DNA of 64,000 nt from an uncultured Bradyrhizobium sp. (GCF_936943645.1 NZ_CAKZJO010000053.1:124001-188000), one strand, 5' to 3'; counted from the first letter of the stretch, positions 39,201 through 47,441 are shown. Notes: generated by a model from the sequence alone, not told the origin. Made by a program: numbers and translations.

Positions 39201-39517
39201 TCCTTCGCGAGTTGCTGAAGCGCGGCGAGGCCGTAGGGCCAATAGGACTCACCGCCGATCAGGCGCACCAGAATGCCGCGCGCCTGCGACAGCGTGCGCT
39301 CGACATAGGTGTCGACCGACAGCGGATGACGCAGCTCCGCGAGATTAGCGAGACGCAGCGACGGCAGGCTCGCGCGCCCCCGCCGCCAGCCCGCCGCGAA
39401 CGCAGCGAGGTCGGAATCCGAATACGAGAGCACAACGAGATCGGCCGGGTCCTGGCCGATGTCCCTTGGCGTCGCGGTCTCCTCGAGACCGCGGCTCTCG
39501 CGGAAGACGACGTGCAT
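36272..39517 (-). CDS. cobN: Cobaltochelatase subunit CobN
   Basis: A 1081-residue large subunit of the ATP-dependent aerobic cobaltochelatase (CobNST), which inserts Co(II) into hydrogenobyrinic acid a,c-diamide. It is related to magnesium chelatase BchH. Seen: LVRLIGGESYWPYGLAALQQ, VFQVALSTARREDWANSLRG, LAIVLSNYPGRPHQIAHAVG, VVHTGAHGTLEWLPGKSVAL, GRNLFAVDPRAVPTPSAHAQ, and RHGFRGAAEITATLEHMAAF. It is shorter than the ~1270 residues I recall for the P. denitrificans protein. The partner subunits CobS and CobT (AAA+ and VWA proteins) are not in this window. Start shares one base with the cobW stop. Confidence 0.95.
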   Translation of the reverse strand: MHVVFRESRGLEETATPRDIGQDPADLVVLSYSDSDLAAFAAGWRRGRASLPSLRLANLAELRHPLSVDTYVERTLSQARGILVRLIGGESYWPYGLAALQQLAKDRGIVLAVLPADGRDDVRLDAYSTLPVSTLRRLKVLCDAGGPVAAQAAIAQLALASGLYAGPVIGEMTVPEMGFYDPARGVVAAPAAEAKPLALVTFYRSYLTAADTGPVDALIAALREKGFDAYGVFVTSLKAPGVADWLRAYLAQNPPAAIVNATAFSALGDEGTTPFDAASCPVFQVALSTARREDWANSLRGLSPGDLAMHVVLPEVDGRVFTGVVSFKSASERDADLQFSHLAHRPDEERVKAVAARVAGWRRLAETPVAEKRLAIVLSNYPGRPHQIAHAVGLDALASVEALLSDLAEAGYDVAPVPALGESLLTKRLIWSVAAYRAALARLPQALQDDLARAWGAPETDPGCRDGAFHFAAIACGRSIIAVQPERGDAATRDADYHDLARTPRHAYVAFHLWLREQGIDAVVHTGAHGTLEWLPGKSVALSSACWPEALIGDLPVIYPFIVNDPGEAAQAKRRIGAVTIGHLPPPLETSAVPDGLRRLERLLDEYSTADGLDPARRQRLIAAIRDEARAAGLEDDLGLEASSAPAEAIPRIDRFVCDLKESQFGDGLHVFGRGACGEAERHALRAALAGRRVAPGPSGSPYRGRQDVLPTGRNLFAVDPRAVPTPSAHAQGIKLAEELLRRHLQDHGDWPKGLVVDLWGSATMRTAGEEFAMALHLAGLAPRWDHASGRVTGYDIVAPAELGRPRIDVTLRVSGLFRDVFAGLAQLFEAASEALAGRDDEGEDNPYRHRASRVFAPRPGQYGVGLSAIPDAFTPETREAAGDAWLSASSWAFAADGEMLQNRAGIEQRLAAADAFVHVQDLPETDLLLAADYAAHEAGVAAAAAHLGAAGPALYHLDTTRPEQPHARTLTEEISRVVRARAANPAWTGGMMRHGFRGAAEITATLEHMAAFAHLAGAVPPHLFDLYYDATLGHDDVRAFMARENPTALAAMETCFARLHDAALWQTRRNSIAAALREAS

Positions 39518-40551
39518 CAGATACCAAGTCCTGCCTTGATCGCGGCTTCGTCGATATCGCCGTGCTCGCCGATCACGACGAGCCTTGATTGCCTGTTGCC
39601 GGCACCCCAGGGCTTGTCGAACTGGTGGCGCACGCGCTCGCCGACCGCCTGCAGCAGGAGGCGCATCGGCTTGCCCGCGACCGCGATGTAGCCCTTGACA
39701 CGCAGCACGTTCTGCTCGCGCGCGAGCTTCTGGACCGATGCGACCAGCGCATCGACGTCGGCAACTTCAGGAAGATCGATCACGACAGAATTGAAATCAT
39801 CATGCTCGTGCTCTTCCTCGCCGTCGTGATGCGAGGGACGCGCGGCGAGATCGTTCTCGGCGGCGGCGCCGAGTCCGAGGATGACGCGCGCATCGATCGC
39901 GCCGTCAGTGACAGGGAGCATCGGCACGCGGCGCGGCATCTCGGCGGTGATGGTGGCCTTGGCGGCTTCAATGCCGGCAGCGCCCGCAAGATCGGCCTTG
40001 GTCAGCAGCACGATATCGGCGCAGGCGATCTGGTCCTCGAACACTTCCGACAATGGCGTCTCGTGGTCGAGATTTTCGTCCGCCGCGCGCTGCGCTTCGA
40101 CCGCATCCGGGTCCGGCGCGAAGCGGCCGGCGGCGACGGCTTCGGCATCCGCCAGCGCGATCACGCCATCGACGGTGATGCGCGAGCGGATCTCGGGCCA
40201 GTCGAACGCCTTGAGCAGCGGCTTGGGCAAAGCGAGACCCGAGGTCTCGATCAGGATGTGATCGGGCCGCACCGGGCGCGCCAGCAATTGCTCCATGGTC
40301 GGAATGAAATCGTCGGCGACGGTGCAGCAGATGCAGCCATTGGCGAGCTCGACGATGTTCTCCTCCGGGCAATTCGCATCGGCGCAGGATTTCAGGATCT
40401 CGCCGTCGACGCCCTCGCTGCCGAACTCGTTGACGAGCACCGCGAGCTTCTTGCCATTGGGATTGCTGAGCAGATGCTGGATCAGCGTCGTCTTGCCAGA
40501 GCCGAGGAAACCGGTGACCACCGTGACCGGGATTTTTGCGAGCGAGTTCAT
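39517..40551 (-). CDS. cobW: CobW GTPase, cobalt chaperone for cobalamin synthesis
   Basis: A 344-residue G3E-family P-loop GTPase. Seen: Walker A GFLGSGKTTLIQHLLSN, the metal-binding ELANGCICCTVADDF (CxCC), switch/Walker B ILIETSGLALPKPL, the guanine-specificity LLTKADLA, a histidine/acid-rich loop HHDGEEEHEHDD, and the C-terminal CobW domain (KGYIAVAGKPMRLLLQAVG). CobW is thought to bind Co(II) with Mg-GTP and deliver it to CobN; cobW lies directly upstream of cobN, and overlaps the DUF1636 gene by 4 bp. Second gene of the riboswitch operon. Confidence 0.95.
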   Translation of the reverse strand: MNSLAKIPVTVVTGFLGSGKTTLIQHLLSNPNGKKLAVLVNEFGSEGVDGEILKSCADANCPEENIVELANGCICCTVADDFIPTMEQLLARPVRPDHILIETSGLALPKPLLKAFDWPEIRSRITVDGVIALADAEAVAAGRFAPDPDAVEAQRAADENLDHETPLSEVFEDQIACADIVLLTKADLAGAAGIEAAKATITAEMPRRVPMLPVTDGAIDARVILGLGAAAENDLAARPSHHDGEEEHEHDDFNSVVIDLPEVADVDALVASVQKLAREQNVLRVKGYIAVAGKPMRLLLQAVGERVRHQFDKPWGAGNRQSRLVVIGEHGDIDEAAIKAGLGI

Positions 40552-40922
40552 TCGGCGGCCTCCGGCAACGCGGCAATGGGGGGAATGCGCGCAAGCGACT
40601 GCTTGCGGAAGATTTCAGGACGGCTGCGCCAGGGCACGAGGCCGTCGGGTGCAGCCGCATAGGCCGCAGCGCCCGCGACCACGTCCTGCGCATTCACGTC
40701 CGACAGGCGGCCATAGACGTAGGACCAGCGGCCGGGCGCGCTGAGCGCGACCGAGCAGCCCTGGCTGCAGGCCGACAGGCATTCCACGGGAACCACATTG
40801 ACGCCCTCGGGCACGCCGGCCTCGAGGATCGCGCCGTGGAGGCGCTTGCCGGGCGTGGTCTCGCCCTCGCCGAGCGTCTGGCCGGCACGGCAGGTGATGC
40901 AGACATGAAGTGTGACGGTCAT
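40548..40922 (-). CDS. DUF1636 family cysteine-rich protein (predicted 2Fe-2S/metal-binding)
   Basis: A 124-residue protein beginning TVTLHVCITCRAGQ. Five cysteines are seen, at residues 8, 11, 48, 52 and 56 (VECLSACSQGCSVAL). This matches DUF1636, and the spacing recalls thioredoxin-like 2Fe-2S ferredoxins, although the family function is undescribed. It is the first gene after the third cobalamin riboswitch and is coupled to cobW by a 4-bp overlap. A role in cobalt handling or electron supply to cobalt reduction or CobG is inference from position. Confidence 0.85.
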   Translation of the reverse strand: MTVTLHVCITCRAGQTLGEGETTPGKRLHGAILEAGVPEGVNVVPVECLSACSQGCSVALSAPGRWSYVYGRLSDVNAQDVVAGAAAYAAAPDGLVPWRSRPEIFRKQSLARIPPIAALPEAAE

Positions 40923-41031
40923 CGCCTCTTCCAGATATCAGCGGGAGGCGATGAGGCACACGGACCATTCGTCGGAAGGCCCGTTTCCCCGTCGCGGAAC
41001 ACCCCGTCCGCCGGTCCAAAACTCGTCCGCG

Positions 41032-41222
41032 CTGGCAGGTCTCCCGGCTTGCGGAGCAGGGTTTTGGCCCTTCGATCCCCGCCTTCCCGATTCCCCGAGG
41101 GAATCAGTGGCTTCGGGCATCTCTCCGGTCACGGTCGCGGGGGCGGCTGCATTTTGGACCCAAATCTTGCCGATTCGGACCCTATCGCATTCCCTCTTCG
41201 CCTGTCATAGGACAGGAACCAA
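41032..41222 (-). promoter_or_regulatory. Cobalamin riboswitch upstream of the DUF1636-cobW-cobN operon
   Basis: On the minus strand it shows AGAGGGAATGCGATAGG, the core GCAGCCGCCCCCGCGACCGT, GAAGCCACTGATTCCC, and GGGAATCGGGAAGGCGG. The B12 box is AGCCGGGAGACCTGCC (plus-strand 41034-41049). It lies in the otherwise geneless 40923-41278. The 5' end is only ~55 bp from the divergent cobO start, so the two promoters must overlap here. The distance from the B12 box to the DUF1636 ATG is about 110 bp. Confidence 0.92.
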
Positions 41223-41278
41223 CGCCGGGCCACCATTTGCCGGTGGCCGCCTCTTGTCAAGCCGAAGGACCGGGACCC

Positions 41279-41914
41279 ATGACGCCTGAACCGGATACTC
41301 AAACCCCCGAGGATACCGACATCAGGCACGCCCAGAAGATGGCGAAGAAGAAGGCCGCCCGCGACAAGATCATGGCGACCAAGAGCGGCGAAAAGGGCCT
41401 CATCATCGTCCACACCGGCGCCGGCAAGGGCAAGTCGTCCTCCGCCTTCGGCATGATCGTGCGCTGCGTCGCGCATGGCTTTCCTTGCGCGGTCGTGCAG
41501 TTCATCAAAGGCGCCTGGGATACCGGCGAGCGGCGCCTGCTCACCGGCCATTTCGGCGAGCTCTGCCAGTTCCACGCCATGGGCGAAGGCTTCACCTGGG
41601 AGACGCAGGACCGCGCCCGCGACATCGCCGCCGCCCGCGCCGGCTGGGAGAAGGCCAAGGAGCTGATCCTCGACGAGAACCTGCGCATGGTCGTGCTCGA
41701 CGAGATCAACATCGCGCTGCGCTACGACTATCTCGACATCGCCGAAGTCGTCGAATTCCTGACGACCTCGAAGCCCGAGATGACCCATGTCGTGCTCACC
41801 GGGCGCAACGCCAAGGACGAGCTGATCGAGATCGCCGATCTCGTCACCGAGATGACGCTGGTCAAGCACCCCTTCCGATCCGGCATCAAGGCGCAGGCCG
41901 GCGTCGAGTTCTGA
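41279..41914 (+). CDS. cobO: Cob(I)yrinic acid a,c-diamide adenosyltransferase
   Basis: A 211-residue CobA/CobO-type ATP:corrinoid adenosyltransferase that attaches the upper 5'-deoxyadenosyl ligand. Seen: an N-terminal basic helix ([19 protein letters not shown]), P-loop [55 protein letters not shown], and [17 protein letters not shown]. The ATG at 41279 is preferred over one at 41237, which would begin inside the leader region. Followed after 5 bp by cobQ. Not preceded by its own riboswitch. Confidence 0.95.
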   Translation: MTPEPDTQTPEDTDIRHAQKMAKKKAARDKIMATKSGEKGLIIVHTGAGKGKSSSAFGMIVRCVAHGFPCAVVQFIKGAWDTGERRLLTGHFGELCQFHAMGEGFTWETQDRARDIAAARAGWEKAKELILDENLRMVVLDEINIALRYDYLDIAEVVEFLTTSKPEMTHVVLTGRNAKDELIEIADLVTEMTLVKHPFRSGIKAQAGVEF

Positions 41915-41919
41915 ATGCG

Positions 41920-43368
41920 ATGGCACGCGCGCTGATGATCCAGGGGGCCGGCTCGGACGTGGGCAAGTCGCTCATCGTCGCCGGGCTCGCCCGCGCCTTC
42001 ACGCGGCGGGCCTTGCGCGTGCTCCCGTTCAAGCCGCAGAACATGTCGAACAACGCGGCCGTCACCGTCGACGGCGGCGAGATCGGCCGCGCCCAGGCGC
42101 TGCAGGCGCTCGCCGCCGGCGTCGAGCCGCACACCGACATGAACCCGGTGCTGCTCAAACCCGAGACCGACGTGGGCGCCCAGGTGATCGTGCATGGCAA
42201 GCGCATCGCGACCGCGCGTGCCCGCGACTATGCGGCGATGAAGCCGTCGCTGATGGGCGCCGTGATGGAGAGCTTTGAGCGGCTGAAGGAGCGATCTGAT
42301 CTGGTGCTGGTCGAAGGCGCCGGCAGTCCGGCCGAGGTCAATCTACGCAAGTCCGACATCGCCAATATGGGGTTTGCGCGCAAGGCCGACGTGCCTGTCG
42401 TGCTGGTCGGCGATATCGGTCGCGGCGGCGTCATCGCCCAGCTCGTCGGCATCAAGACGGTGATCGACCCCGACGATGCCGCGATGATCCAGGGTTTCGT
42501 CATCAACAAGTTTCGCGGCGATCCCACGCTGTTCCACGACGGCTACAGGCTGATCGAACAAAAGACATCCTGGCGCGGCTTCGGCGTGCTGCCATGGTTT
42601 GCGCGCGCCGGTGAGCTGCCGGCCGAGGACGCGCTCGGCCTGACCGACGCACGCAAGCCCGGCCAGTGCAAGATCGCCTGCCTCGCGCTGTCGCGCATCG
42701 CCAATTTCGACGATCTCGATCCACTGAAGCTCGAGCCGGGCATCGATCTCGTCATGGTGCGCCCGGGCGAAGCGATCCCCGGCGACGTCAGGCTCGTCAT
42801 CATCCCCGGCTCAAAGTCCACCCGCGGCGACCTCGCCTTCCTGCGCGCGCAGGGATGGGACATCGATCTGCTCGCACATCACCGCAGGGGCGGCCACGTG
42901 CTCGGGCTCTGCGGCGGCTATCAGATGCTCGGACGTAGCGTCGCGGACCCCGATGGCATCGAAGGCTCCGCAGGCGATACACCAGGTCTTGGGCTGCTGG
43001 ATGTGGATACGGTGATGAGCCCGCAGAAGACGCTGACGCGTGTCACAGCTGTACATGCTGCCACGGACCAGCCGATCGAGGCCTACGAAATCCACATCGG
43101 CCGTACCGACGGCCCCGATCGCGCCCGTCCGTTCGCCAAGCTGAACGGCGAGCCGGAAGGCGCAATCTCGCGCGACGGCCGCGTGCAGGGCAGCTATCTG
43201 CACGGCCTGTTCACGTCGGATGATTTCCGCAAGGCGTACCTCGCCAAGCTCGACATTCCCGCAGGCGGCGAGCCCTATCATGCCAGGGTGGAGAGCGCGC
43301 TCGACGCCCTGGCCGATCACATCGAAAAGCATCTCGATGTCGAGGGAATGCTTGCGCTAGCGCGCTAG
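41920..43368 (+). CDS. cobQ: Cobyric acid synthase
   Basis: A 482-residue ATP/glutamine-dependent amidase that adds four amide groups to adenosylcobyrinic acid a,c-diamide. Seen: [19 protein letters not shown] (P-loop), [71 protein letters not shown], and a glutamine amidotransferase nucleophile Cys in [13 protein letters not shown] with a His in GSYLHGLF. The ATG at 41920 fits the family start; the open frame upstream to 41485 lies within cobO. Overlaps the convergent cobC tail by 12 bp. Confidence 0.95.
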   Translation: MARALMIQGAGSDVGKSLIVAGLARAFTRRALRVLPFKPQNMSNNAAVTVDGGEIGRAQALQALAAGVEPHTDMNPVLLKPETDVGAQVIVHGKRIATARARDYAAMKPSLMGAVMESFERLKERSDLVLVEGAGSPAEVNLRKSDIANMGFARKADVPVVLVGDIGRGGVIAQLVGIKTVIDPDDAAMIQGFVINKFRGDPTLFHDGYRLIEQKTSWRGFGVLPWFARAGELPAEDALGLTDARKPGQCKIACLALSRIANFDDLDPLKLEPGIDLVMVRPGEAIPGDVRLVIIPGSKSTRGDLAFLRAQGWDIDLLAHHRRGGHVLGLCGGYQMLGRSVADPDGIEGSAGDTPGLGLLDVDTVMSPQKTLTRVTAVHAATDQPIEAYEIHIGRTDGPDRARPFAKLNGEPEGAISRDGRVQGSYLHGLFTSDDFRKAYLAKLDIPAGGEPYHARVESALDALADHIEKHLDVEGMLALAR

Positions 43369-44337
43369 CACCTCGGCAAGACGCATCCATTCGGCCTCGC
43401 CGCCGGGAAGCCCGAGCCGCAGCCATGTCGGCTCTTTCGCGAAAACGCGCGACCAGATGTGGCCACGCGCCAGCTTCTCCTGCGCAGCCGATGCGTCCGG
43501 CGTTTCGTAGAGACGAAACAGCGATGCGCCGCCGATGAGCCGCCAGCCCTGCGCATGGGCCATCTCGTCGAGCCGGACACAGTCGCGCGCAAGCCGCGCG
43601 GACGTGGCCTCGGCCCAGGTATCATCGCGCAAGGCGCGGCAGCCAATCGCGATGGCCGCGCCCGACACCGGCCATGGACCCGACATCGCAAGCAGCTTGT
43701 CGATGTCGGCGGCATGACCGATTGCGAATCCGAGCCGGAGGCCGGCCAGGCCGTAGAATTTTCCAAAGGAGCGCAGCACCAGCAGCCCCGGCCGATCCGC
43801 TTCCGACGCGAGCGACAGTTGCGGAACCGCATCGGCAAAGCTCTCGTCGACCACGAGACGGCCGACGCGGGGCTGCAGCGCGAGCAGATCCTTCGACGAA
43901 TGGCGGCGGCCGTCGGGATTGTTGGGATTGACGATGATGGCGAGGTCCGCGCCTTCAAGCGCATCGGGCTCTCCAACCTCCTGCACATCCCAGCCTGCGG
44001 CCGACAGCACACCGGCATATTCATTGTAGGTCGGCGCGAGGATGCGCGCACGACCGCGCGGCGCCAATTGCGGCAGCAATTGAATGGCAGCCTGCGCGCC
44101 GCCAAGCGCGGCGAGCGGCGCGCGCGTCCGATAAGCGTGCTGAGCGGCCTGATGCAGCGCCTCGATCCCGGATCGCGACGGCAGCGCCTGCCAATGATGC
44201 GCGGATATCTCGCCGACGGGATAAGGCAGCCGGTTGATCCCGGTCGACAGGTCGATCCAGTCCTCCGCGCGCCCGCCGAAACGCTGCTGGGCCAGATCGA
44301 GATTTCCACCGTGCTCGCGCATGCCCCGTTCTTTCAC
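43357..44337 (-). CDS. cobC: Threonine-phosphate decarboxylase-like PLP enzyme (aminopropanol arm synthesis)
   Basis: A 326-residue class I/II aminotransferase-fold protein (CobC of P. denitrificans; the same family is called CobD in Salmonella). It supplies (R)-1-amino-2-propanol phosphate for attachment by CobD/CbiB. Seen: [52 protein letters not shown], and the PLP lysine in [24 protein letters not shown] at 44337 overlaps the cobD stop by 4 bp (GTGA); an ATG at 44322 (MREHGGNLD) is an equally reasonable start. Confidence 0.92.
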   Translation of the reverse strand: MKERGMREHGGNLDLAQQRFGGRAEDWIDLSTGINRLPYPVGEISAHHWQALPSRSGIEALHQAAQHAYRTRAPLAALGGAQAAIQLLPQLAPRGRARILAPTYNEYAGVLSAAGWDVQEVGEPDALEGADLAIIVNPNNPDGRRHSSKDLLALQPRVGRLVVDESFADAVPQLSLASEADRPGLLVLRSFGKFYGLAGLRLGFAIGHAADIDKLLAMSGPWPVSGAAIAIGCRALRDDTWAEATSARLARDCVRLDEMAHAQGWRLIGGASLFRLYETPDASAAQEKLARGHIWSRVFAKEPTWLRLGLPGGEAEWMRLAEVLAR

Positions 44338-45275
44338 GCGAAGGCGAGGATCGCAAGCACGCCGGCGAGCAGCAGCATGGCGCGGCGGTAGACCGTCAAT
44401 CCCTCGCCAATATCGGCGGCGCGGGGATCACGCGCGCCTTCGTTGAGCCAGGGCTCGTTCGTCGTGCTGCCGTGATAGATGCGGGGACCGCTGAGCCGGA
44501 CGCCGAGGGCGCCGGCCATCGCCGCCTCCGGCCAGCCGGCATTGGGCGAGCGATGACGGCGCGCATCGCGTGTCATGCAGGACAGCGCATCGGATCGCCT
44601 CGGCGCCAGCAGCACGAACAGAAAGCCGGTCAGCCGTGCCGGGATGAAATTGGCGATATCGTCGATGCGCGCCGCGGCCCAGCCGAAGGCCTCATGCCGC
44701 TCGTTGCGATGGCCGATCATGGAATCCAACGTGTTGATGGCCTTGTAGCCGAGAATGCCCGGCAGGCCGAACAGCGCGCCCCAGAACACCGGCGCGACGA
44801 TGCCGTCGGAAGCGTTTTCGGCGAGGCTTTCGATCGCCGCGCGCGCGATGCCGGCGTCATCGAGCGCGGCGGGATCGCGGCCGACGATGCGCGAGACCGC
44901 ATCGCGTGAAGCGGCGACATCGCCCGCCAGCAAGGGATCCGCGACGGCTGCGACATGATCGTGCAGCGAGCGCAGCGCAACCAGCGGCCAGGCCATGACG
45001 CCAATCAGCACCATCTGAATCCAGCCCGAGGGAAGCAAGGACTGAACCGCCCAGCCGATCACGGCAGAGAGTGCGATCACCAGAAGTGCGCCGGCGATGC
45101 CGGCAACGCGGCGCAACCCCGGCGGATCGGACTCGCGATTCCAGCCCTGATCGATGGCACCGATCAGCCGCCCCAGCCATGTCACGGGGTGGCCGATCCG
45201 CGCGAACAGCCACGATGGCCAGCCCAGAAGGGCATCCACCGCCATCGCCACCACCATCGCGCCCGCAAAGCCCAA
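44334..45275 (-). CDS. cobD: Adenosylcobinamide-phosphate synthase (CbiB)
   Basis: A 313-residue inner-membrane protein (CobD of P. denitrificans, CbiB of Salmonella) that joins the aminopropanol arm to adenosylcobyric acid. Seen: MAVDALLGWPSWLFARIGHP near the N-terminus, several hydrophobic segments, the conserved IARAAIESLAENASDGIVAP and FWGALFGLPGILGYKAINTL, then DSMIGHRNERHEAFGWAAAR, all family signatures. It starts 121 bp from the divergent cobU gene and is followed by cobC with a 4-bp overlap. Confidence 0.95.
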   Translation of the reverse strand: MGFAGAMVVAMAVDALLGWPSWLFARIGHPVTWLGRLIGAIDQGWNRESDPPGLRRVAGIAGALLVIALSAVIGWAVQSLLPSGWIQMVLIGVMAWPLVALRSLHDHVAAVADPLLAGDVAASRDAVSRIVGRDPAALDDAGIARAAIESLAENASDGIVAPVFWGALFGLPGILGYKAINTLDSMIGHRNERHEAFGWAAARIDDIANFIPARLTGFLFVLLAPRRSDALSCMTRDARRHRSPNAGWPEAAMAGALGVRLSGPRIYHGSTTNEPWLNEGARDPRAADIGEGLTVYRRAMLLLAGVLAILAFA

Positions 45276-45396
45276 ACCCGCCTCCTGTCCCGCCCCTGTT
45301 GCGCAAAGCGTGGGCTGAGCGCAAGCCCCCGACCCGCTGATTTCGGCTTTGTCTTTGGCCGTGATTGGTGATTAGTCAGGCCCCAAGGAGACTTTG
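45276..45396. promoter_or_regulatory. Divergent intergenic region between cobD-cobC and cobU-cobS-bluB
   Basis: A 121-bp gap that must carry both promoters. A relatively AT-rich patch lies around 45340-45376 (GATTTCGGCTTTGTCTTTGG). CCCCAAGGAG supplies the ribosome-binding site for cobU. No cobalamin riboswitch core or B12 box is visible on either strand, so these two units are not under the riboswitch control seen for the other three. Confidence 0.45.
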
Positions 45397-45900
45397 ATGG
45401 CCGTCATACTGATCACGGGCGGAGCGCGATCGGGCAAGAGCAAGCGTGCGGAAATGCGCACGCGCGCCTTTCCCGGTCAACCCGTCTATGTCGCGACGGC
45501 CGAGGCGCTCGATGCCGAGATGGAGGCCCGCATAGCAAAGCATCGCGCGCGGCGAGGAACCGACTGGCTCGAACGCGAGGTACCGCTCGAGCTCGTGCCC
45601 GCGCTGGTCGCGACAGATGGCGACAGCGCAAGGCTGGTGGATTGCCTGACGCTGTGGCTCTCCAACCTGATGCACGCCGAGCGCGATTGGGAACGTGAGG
45701 TGACCGAGCTCGCCAGCGCGCTGCCCTGCCTGAAAAGCCCCGTCGTCCTTGTCACCAACGAGGTCGGCCTCGGCATCGTCCCCGACAACGCGCTGGCGCG
45801 CAGCTTTCGCGATGCCGCCGGGATCATGAACCAGATGATCGCCGCGGTGGCCGACGAGGTCGAGTTCGTGGTCGCCGGCCTTCCCATGAAATTGAAATGA
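45397..45900 (+). CDS. cobU: Bifunctional adenosylcobinamide kinase / adenosylcobinamide-phosphate guanylyltransferase
   Basis: A 167-residue P-loop protein (CobP in P. denitrificans). It phosphorylates adenosylcobinamide and transfers GMP to form adenosylcobinamide-GDP. Seen: AVILITGGARSGKSKRAEMR (P-loop), VYVATAEALDAEMEARIAKH with the guanylylated His, RLVDCLTLWLSNLM, and VLVTNEVGLGIVPDNALARS. An AGGAG lies upstream of the ATG; an in-frame TTG three bases earlier is ignored. Overlaps cobS by 4 bp. Confidence 0.95.
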   Translation: MAVILITGGARSGKSKRAEMRTRAFPGQPVYVATAEALDAEMEARIAKHRARRGTDWLEREVPLELVPALVATDGDSARLVDCLTLWLSNLMHAERDWEREVTELASALPCLKSPVVLVTNEVGLGIVPDNALARSFRDAAGIMNQMIAAVADEVEFVVAGLPMKLK

Positions 45901-46679
45901 TGTCGCGCGCCGAGCTTCTCAAGGACATCGTTGCCGATCTCAGGATGGCGGCATCGTTCGTCACGATCCTCCCGGTGGCATCGTCGAAGCCGGCAGCCGA
46001 TGGCGCCGTTGCGCGCGCGACCTGGGCGCTTCCCGTTGCGGGACTGCTGGTCGGCCTTGCCGGTGCTTTCGTCTACAAGGCCGCCATCCGCGTTGGACTG
46101 ACGCCGAACCTTGCCGCGCTGCTCGCGCTGGCTACGACCGCCCTTATCACCGGCGCGCTGCATGAAGACGGTCTCGCCGACACCGCCGACGGGCTCGGCG
46201 GCGGCCGCACGCGCGAGCGCAAGCTCGAGATCATGCGCGATAGTCGGGTCGGGACATACGGTGCCTGCGCGCTGATCCTGTCGTTCGGCCTGCGTTGGGG
46301 CGCCCTTGCGACCATCGCTAATCCCGTCGCCGTCGCGCTCGCACTGTGCGCTGCGCACGCGGCTGCCCGCGCCGGCGTGCCGGCCTTCATGGCCCTGGTC
46401 CCGCCAGCACGGCCGGACGGGCTTTCGGCGAGTGCCGGAGCACCACCGGGCCGCAGCATCGCCGTCGCGTTCGCACTGGGAACGCTCGTGCTCGCCCTGG
46501 CGTTGGGGCCGGGCAGGGCGCTGGTCGGCCTGATCCTGCTGTCGCTCGCAGGCCTGGTGCTGGCGCGGCTCGCCATCCGCCAGATCGGCGGACAGACCGG
46601 CGACATCCTCGGGGCGTTCGAGCAGCTCGGTGAGATTCTCATCCTGCTCGTTGCGGCCGCCTTCCAGATGGAAGGCTAG
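45897..46679 (+). CDS. cobS: Adenosylcobinamide-GDP ribazoletransferase (cobalamin synthase)
   Basis: A 260-residue inner-membrane enzyme (CobV in P. denitrificans; not the CobS chelatase subunit). It joins adenosylcobinamide-GDP with alpha-ribazole or its phosphate. Seen: ASFVTILPV near the N-terminus, WALPVAGLLVGLAGAFVYKA, and the family signature ALHEDGLADTADGLGGGRTR (acidic metal-binding residues). LEIMRDSRVGTYGACALILS and several hydrophobic segments follow. It starts within the cobU stop and is followed by bluB after 3 bp. Confidence 0.95.
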   Translation: MMSRAELLKDIVADLRMAASFVTILPVASSKPAADGAVARATWALPVAGLLVGLAGAFVYKAAIRVGLTPNLAALLALATTALITGALHEDGLADTADGLGGGRTRERKLEIMRDSRVGTYGACALILSFGLRWGALATIANPVAVALALCAAHAAARAGVPAFMALVPPARPDGLSASAGAPPGRSIAVAFALGTLVLALALGPGRALVGLILLSLAGLVLARLAIRQIGGQTGDILGAFEQLGEILILLVAAAFQMEG

Positions 46680-46682
46680 TTC

Positions 46683-47315
46683 ATGGTCGCGTTCGACGAC
46701 ACGTTCCGCCGGCAATTGCACGAGCTGTTCGTGTGGCGCCGCGACGTGCGCCGCTTCCGCAGCGACCCGCTGCCGGAACGCGCCATCGACAGACTGATCG
46801 AAACCGCCTGCCTCTCTCCCTCGGTCGGCCTCAGCCAACCCTGGCGCTTCGTCATTGTCGACGATGCTGCGCGACGCCGCGCGGTGATCGACGATTTCAG
46901 AGCGTGCAATGCCGATGCCTTGAGCTGCTATTCCGGCGAGCGCGCCGCGCGCTATGCCACGCTGAAACTGTCGGGCCTCGAACAGGCGCCCGGCCACCTC
47001 GCCGTGTTCGCCGACAAGGCCAGCGACATCGGCCACGGCCTCGGCCGCGCCACCATGCCGGAGACGACGGAATATTCGGTTGTCGCCGCCATCACCGCGA
47101 TGTGGCTCGCCGCGCGCGCGGAAGGCATCGGCCTCGGCTGGGTGTCGATCCTGAGCCCGGATCGCATGCACGCCATTCTCGACGTGCCCGAGACCTGGAA
47201 GTTCATTGCCTATCTCTGCATCGGCTACCCGGAAGTCGAGTGCGCCCAGCCGGAGCTGCAGCAGGCGAAATGGGAACACCGGCGTGGGACGGATGAGTTC
47301 ACGCTGCGGCGTTAG
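46683..47315 (+). CDS. bluB: 5,6-dimethylbenzimidazole synthase
   Basis: A 210-residue flavin-destructase of the nitroreductase fold. It fragments reduced FMN with O2 to make dimethylbenzimidazole, the lower axial base. Seen: LFVWRRDVRRFRSDPLPERA, PSVGLSQPWRFVIVDD, EQAPGHLAVFADKASDIGHG, LGRATMPETTEYSVVAAITA, and the C-terminal LGWVSILSPDRMHAI and YLCIGYPEVE. All are diagnostic of BluB rather than a general nitroreductase. Last gene of cobU-cobS-bluB. Its product is the substrate of CobT in this cluster. Confidence 0.95.
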   Translation: MVAFDDTFRRQLHELFVWRRDVRRFRSDPLPERAIDRLIETACLSPSVGLSQPWRFVIVDDAARRRAVIDDFRACNADALSCYSGERAARYATLKLSGLEQAPGHLAVFADKASDIGHGLGRATMPETTEYSVVAAITAMWLAARAEGIGLGWVSILSPDRMHAILDVPETWKFIAYLCIGYPEVECAQPELQQAKWEHRRGTDEFTLRR

Positions 47316-47331
47316 AACACCGCACCATCCT

Positions 47332-47421
47332 CCGTCATTGCGAGAAGCCCTTGCGACGAAGCAATCCAGAACCCCTCCGCGGAAAGATTCTGGATTGCTT
47401 CGCTGCGCTCGCAATGACGGG
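47332..47421. repeat. ~90-bp imperfect palindromic intergenic element
   Basis: The left arm begins CCGTCATTGCGAG, continues GCGACGAAGCAATCCAGA, and is mirrored by TCTGGATTGCTTCGC and CTCGCAATGACGG. The centre around ACCCCTCCGCGGAAAG is less symmetric. It fills the gap between the convergent bluB and tpsB genes and could fold into a long hairpin on either strand, serving as a bidirectional terminator. I recall closely similar elements scattered through Bradyrhizobium genomes. Confidence 0.85.
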
Positions 47422-47441
47422 GAGAGAGCGTCAGGTCGCCG

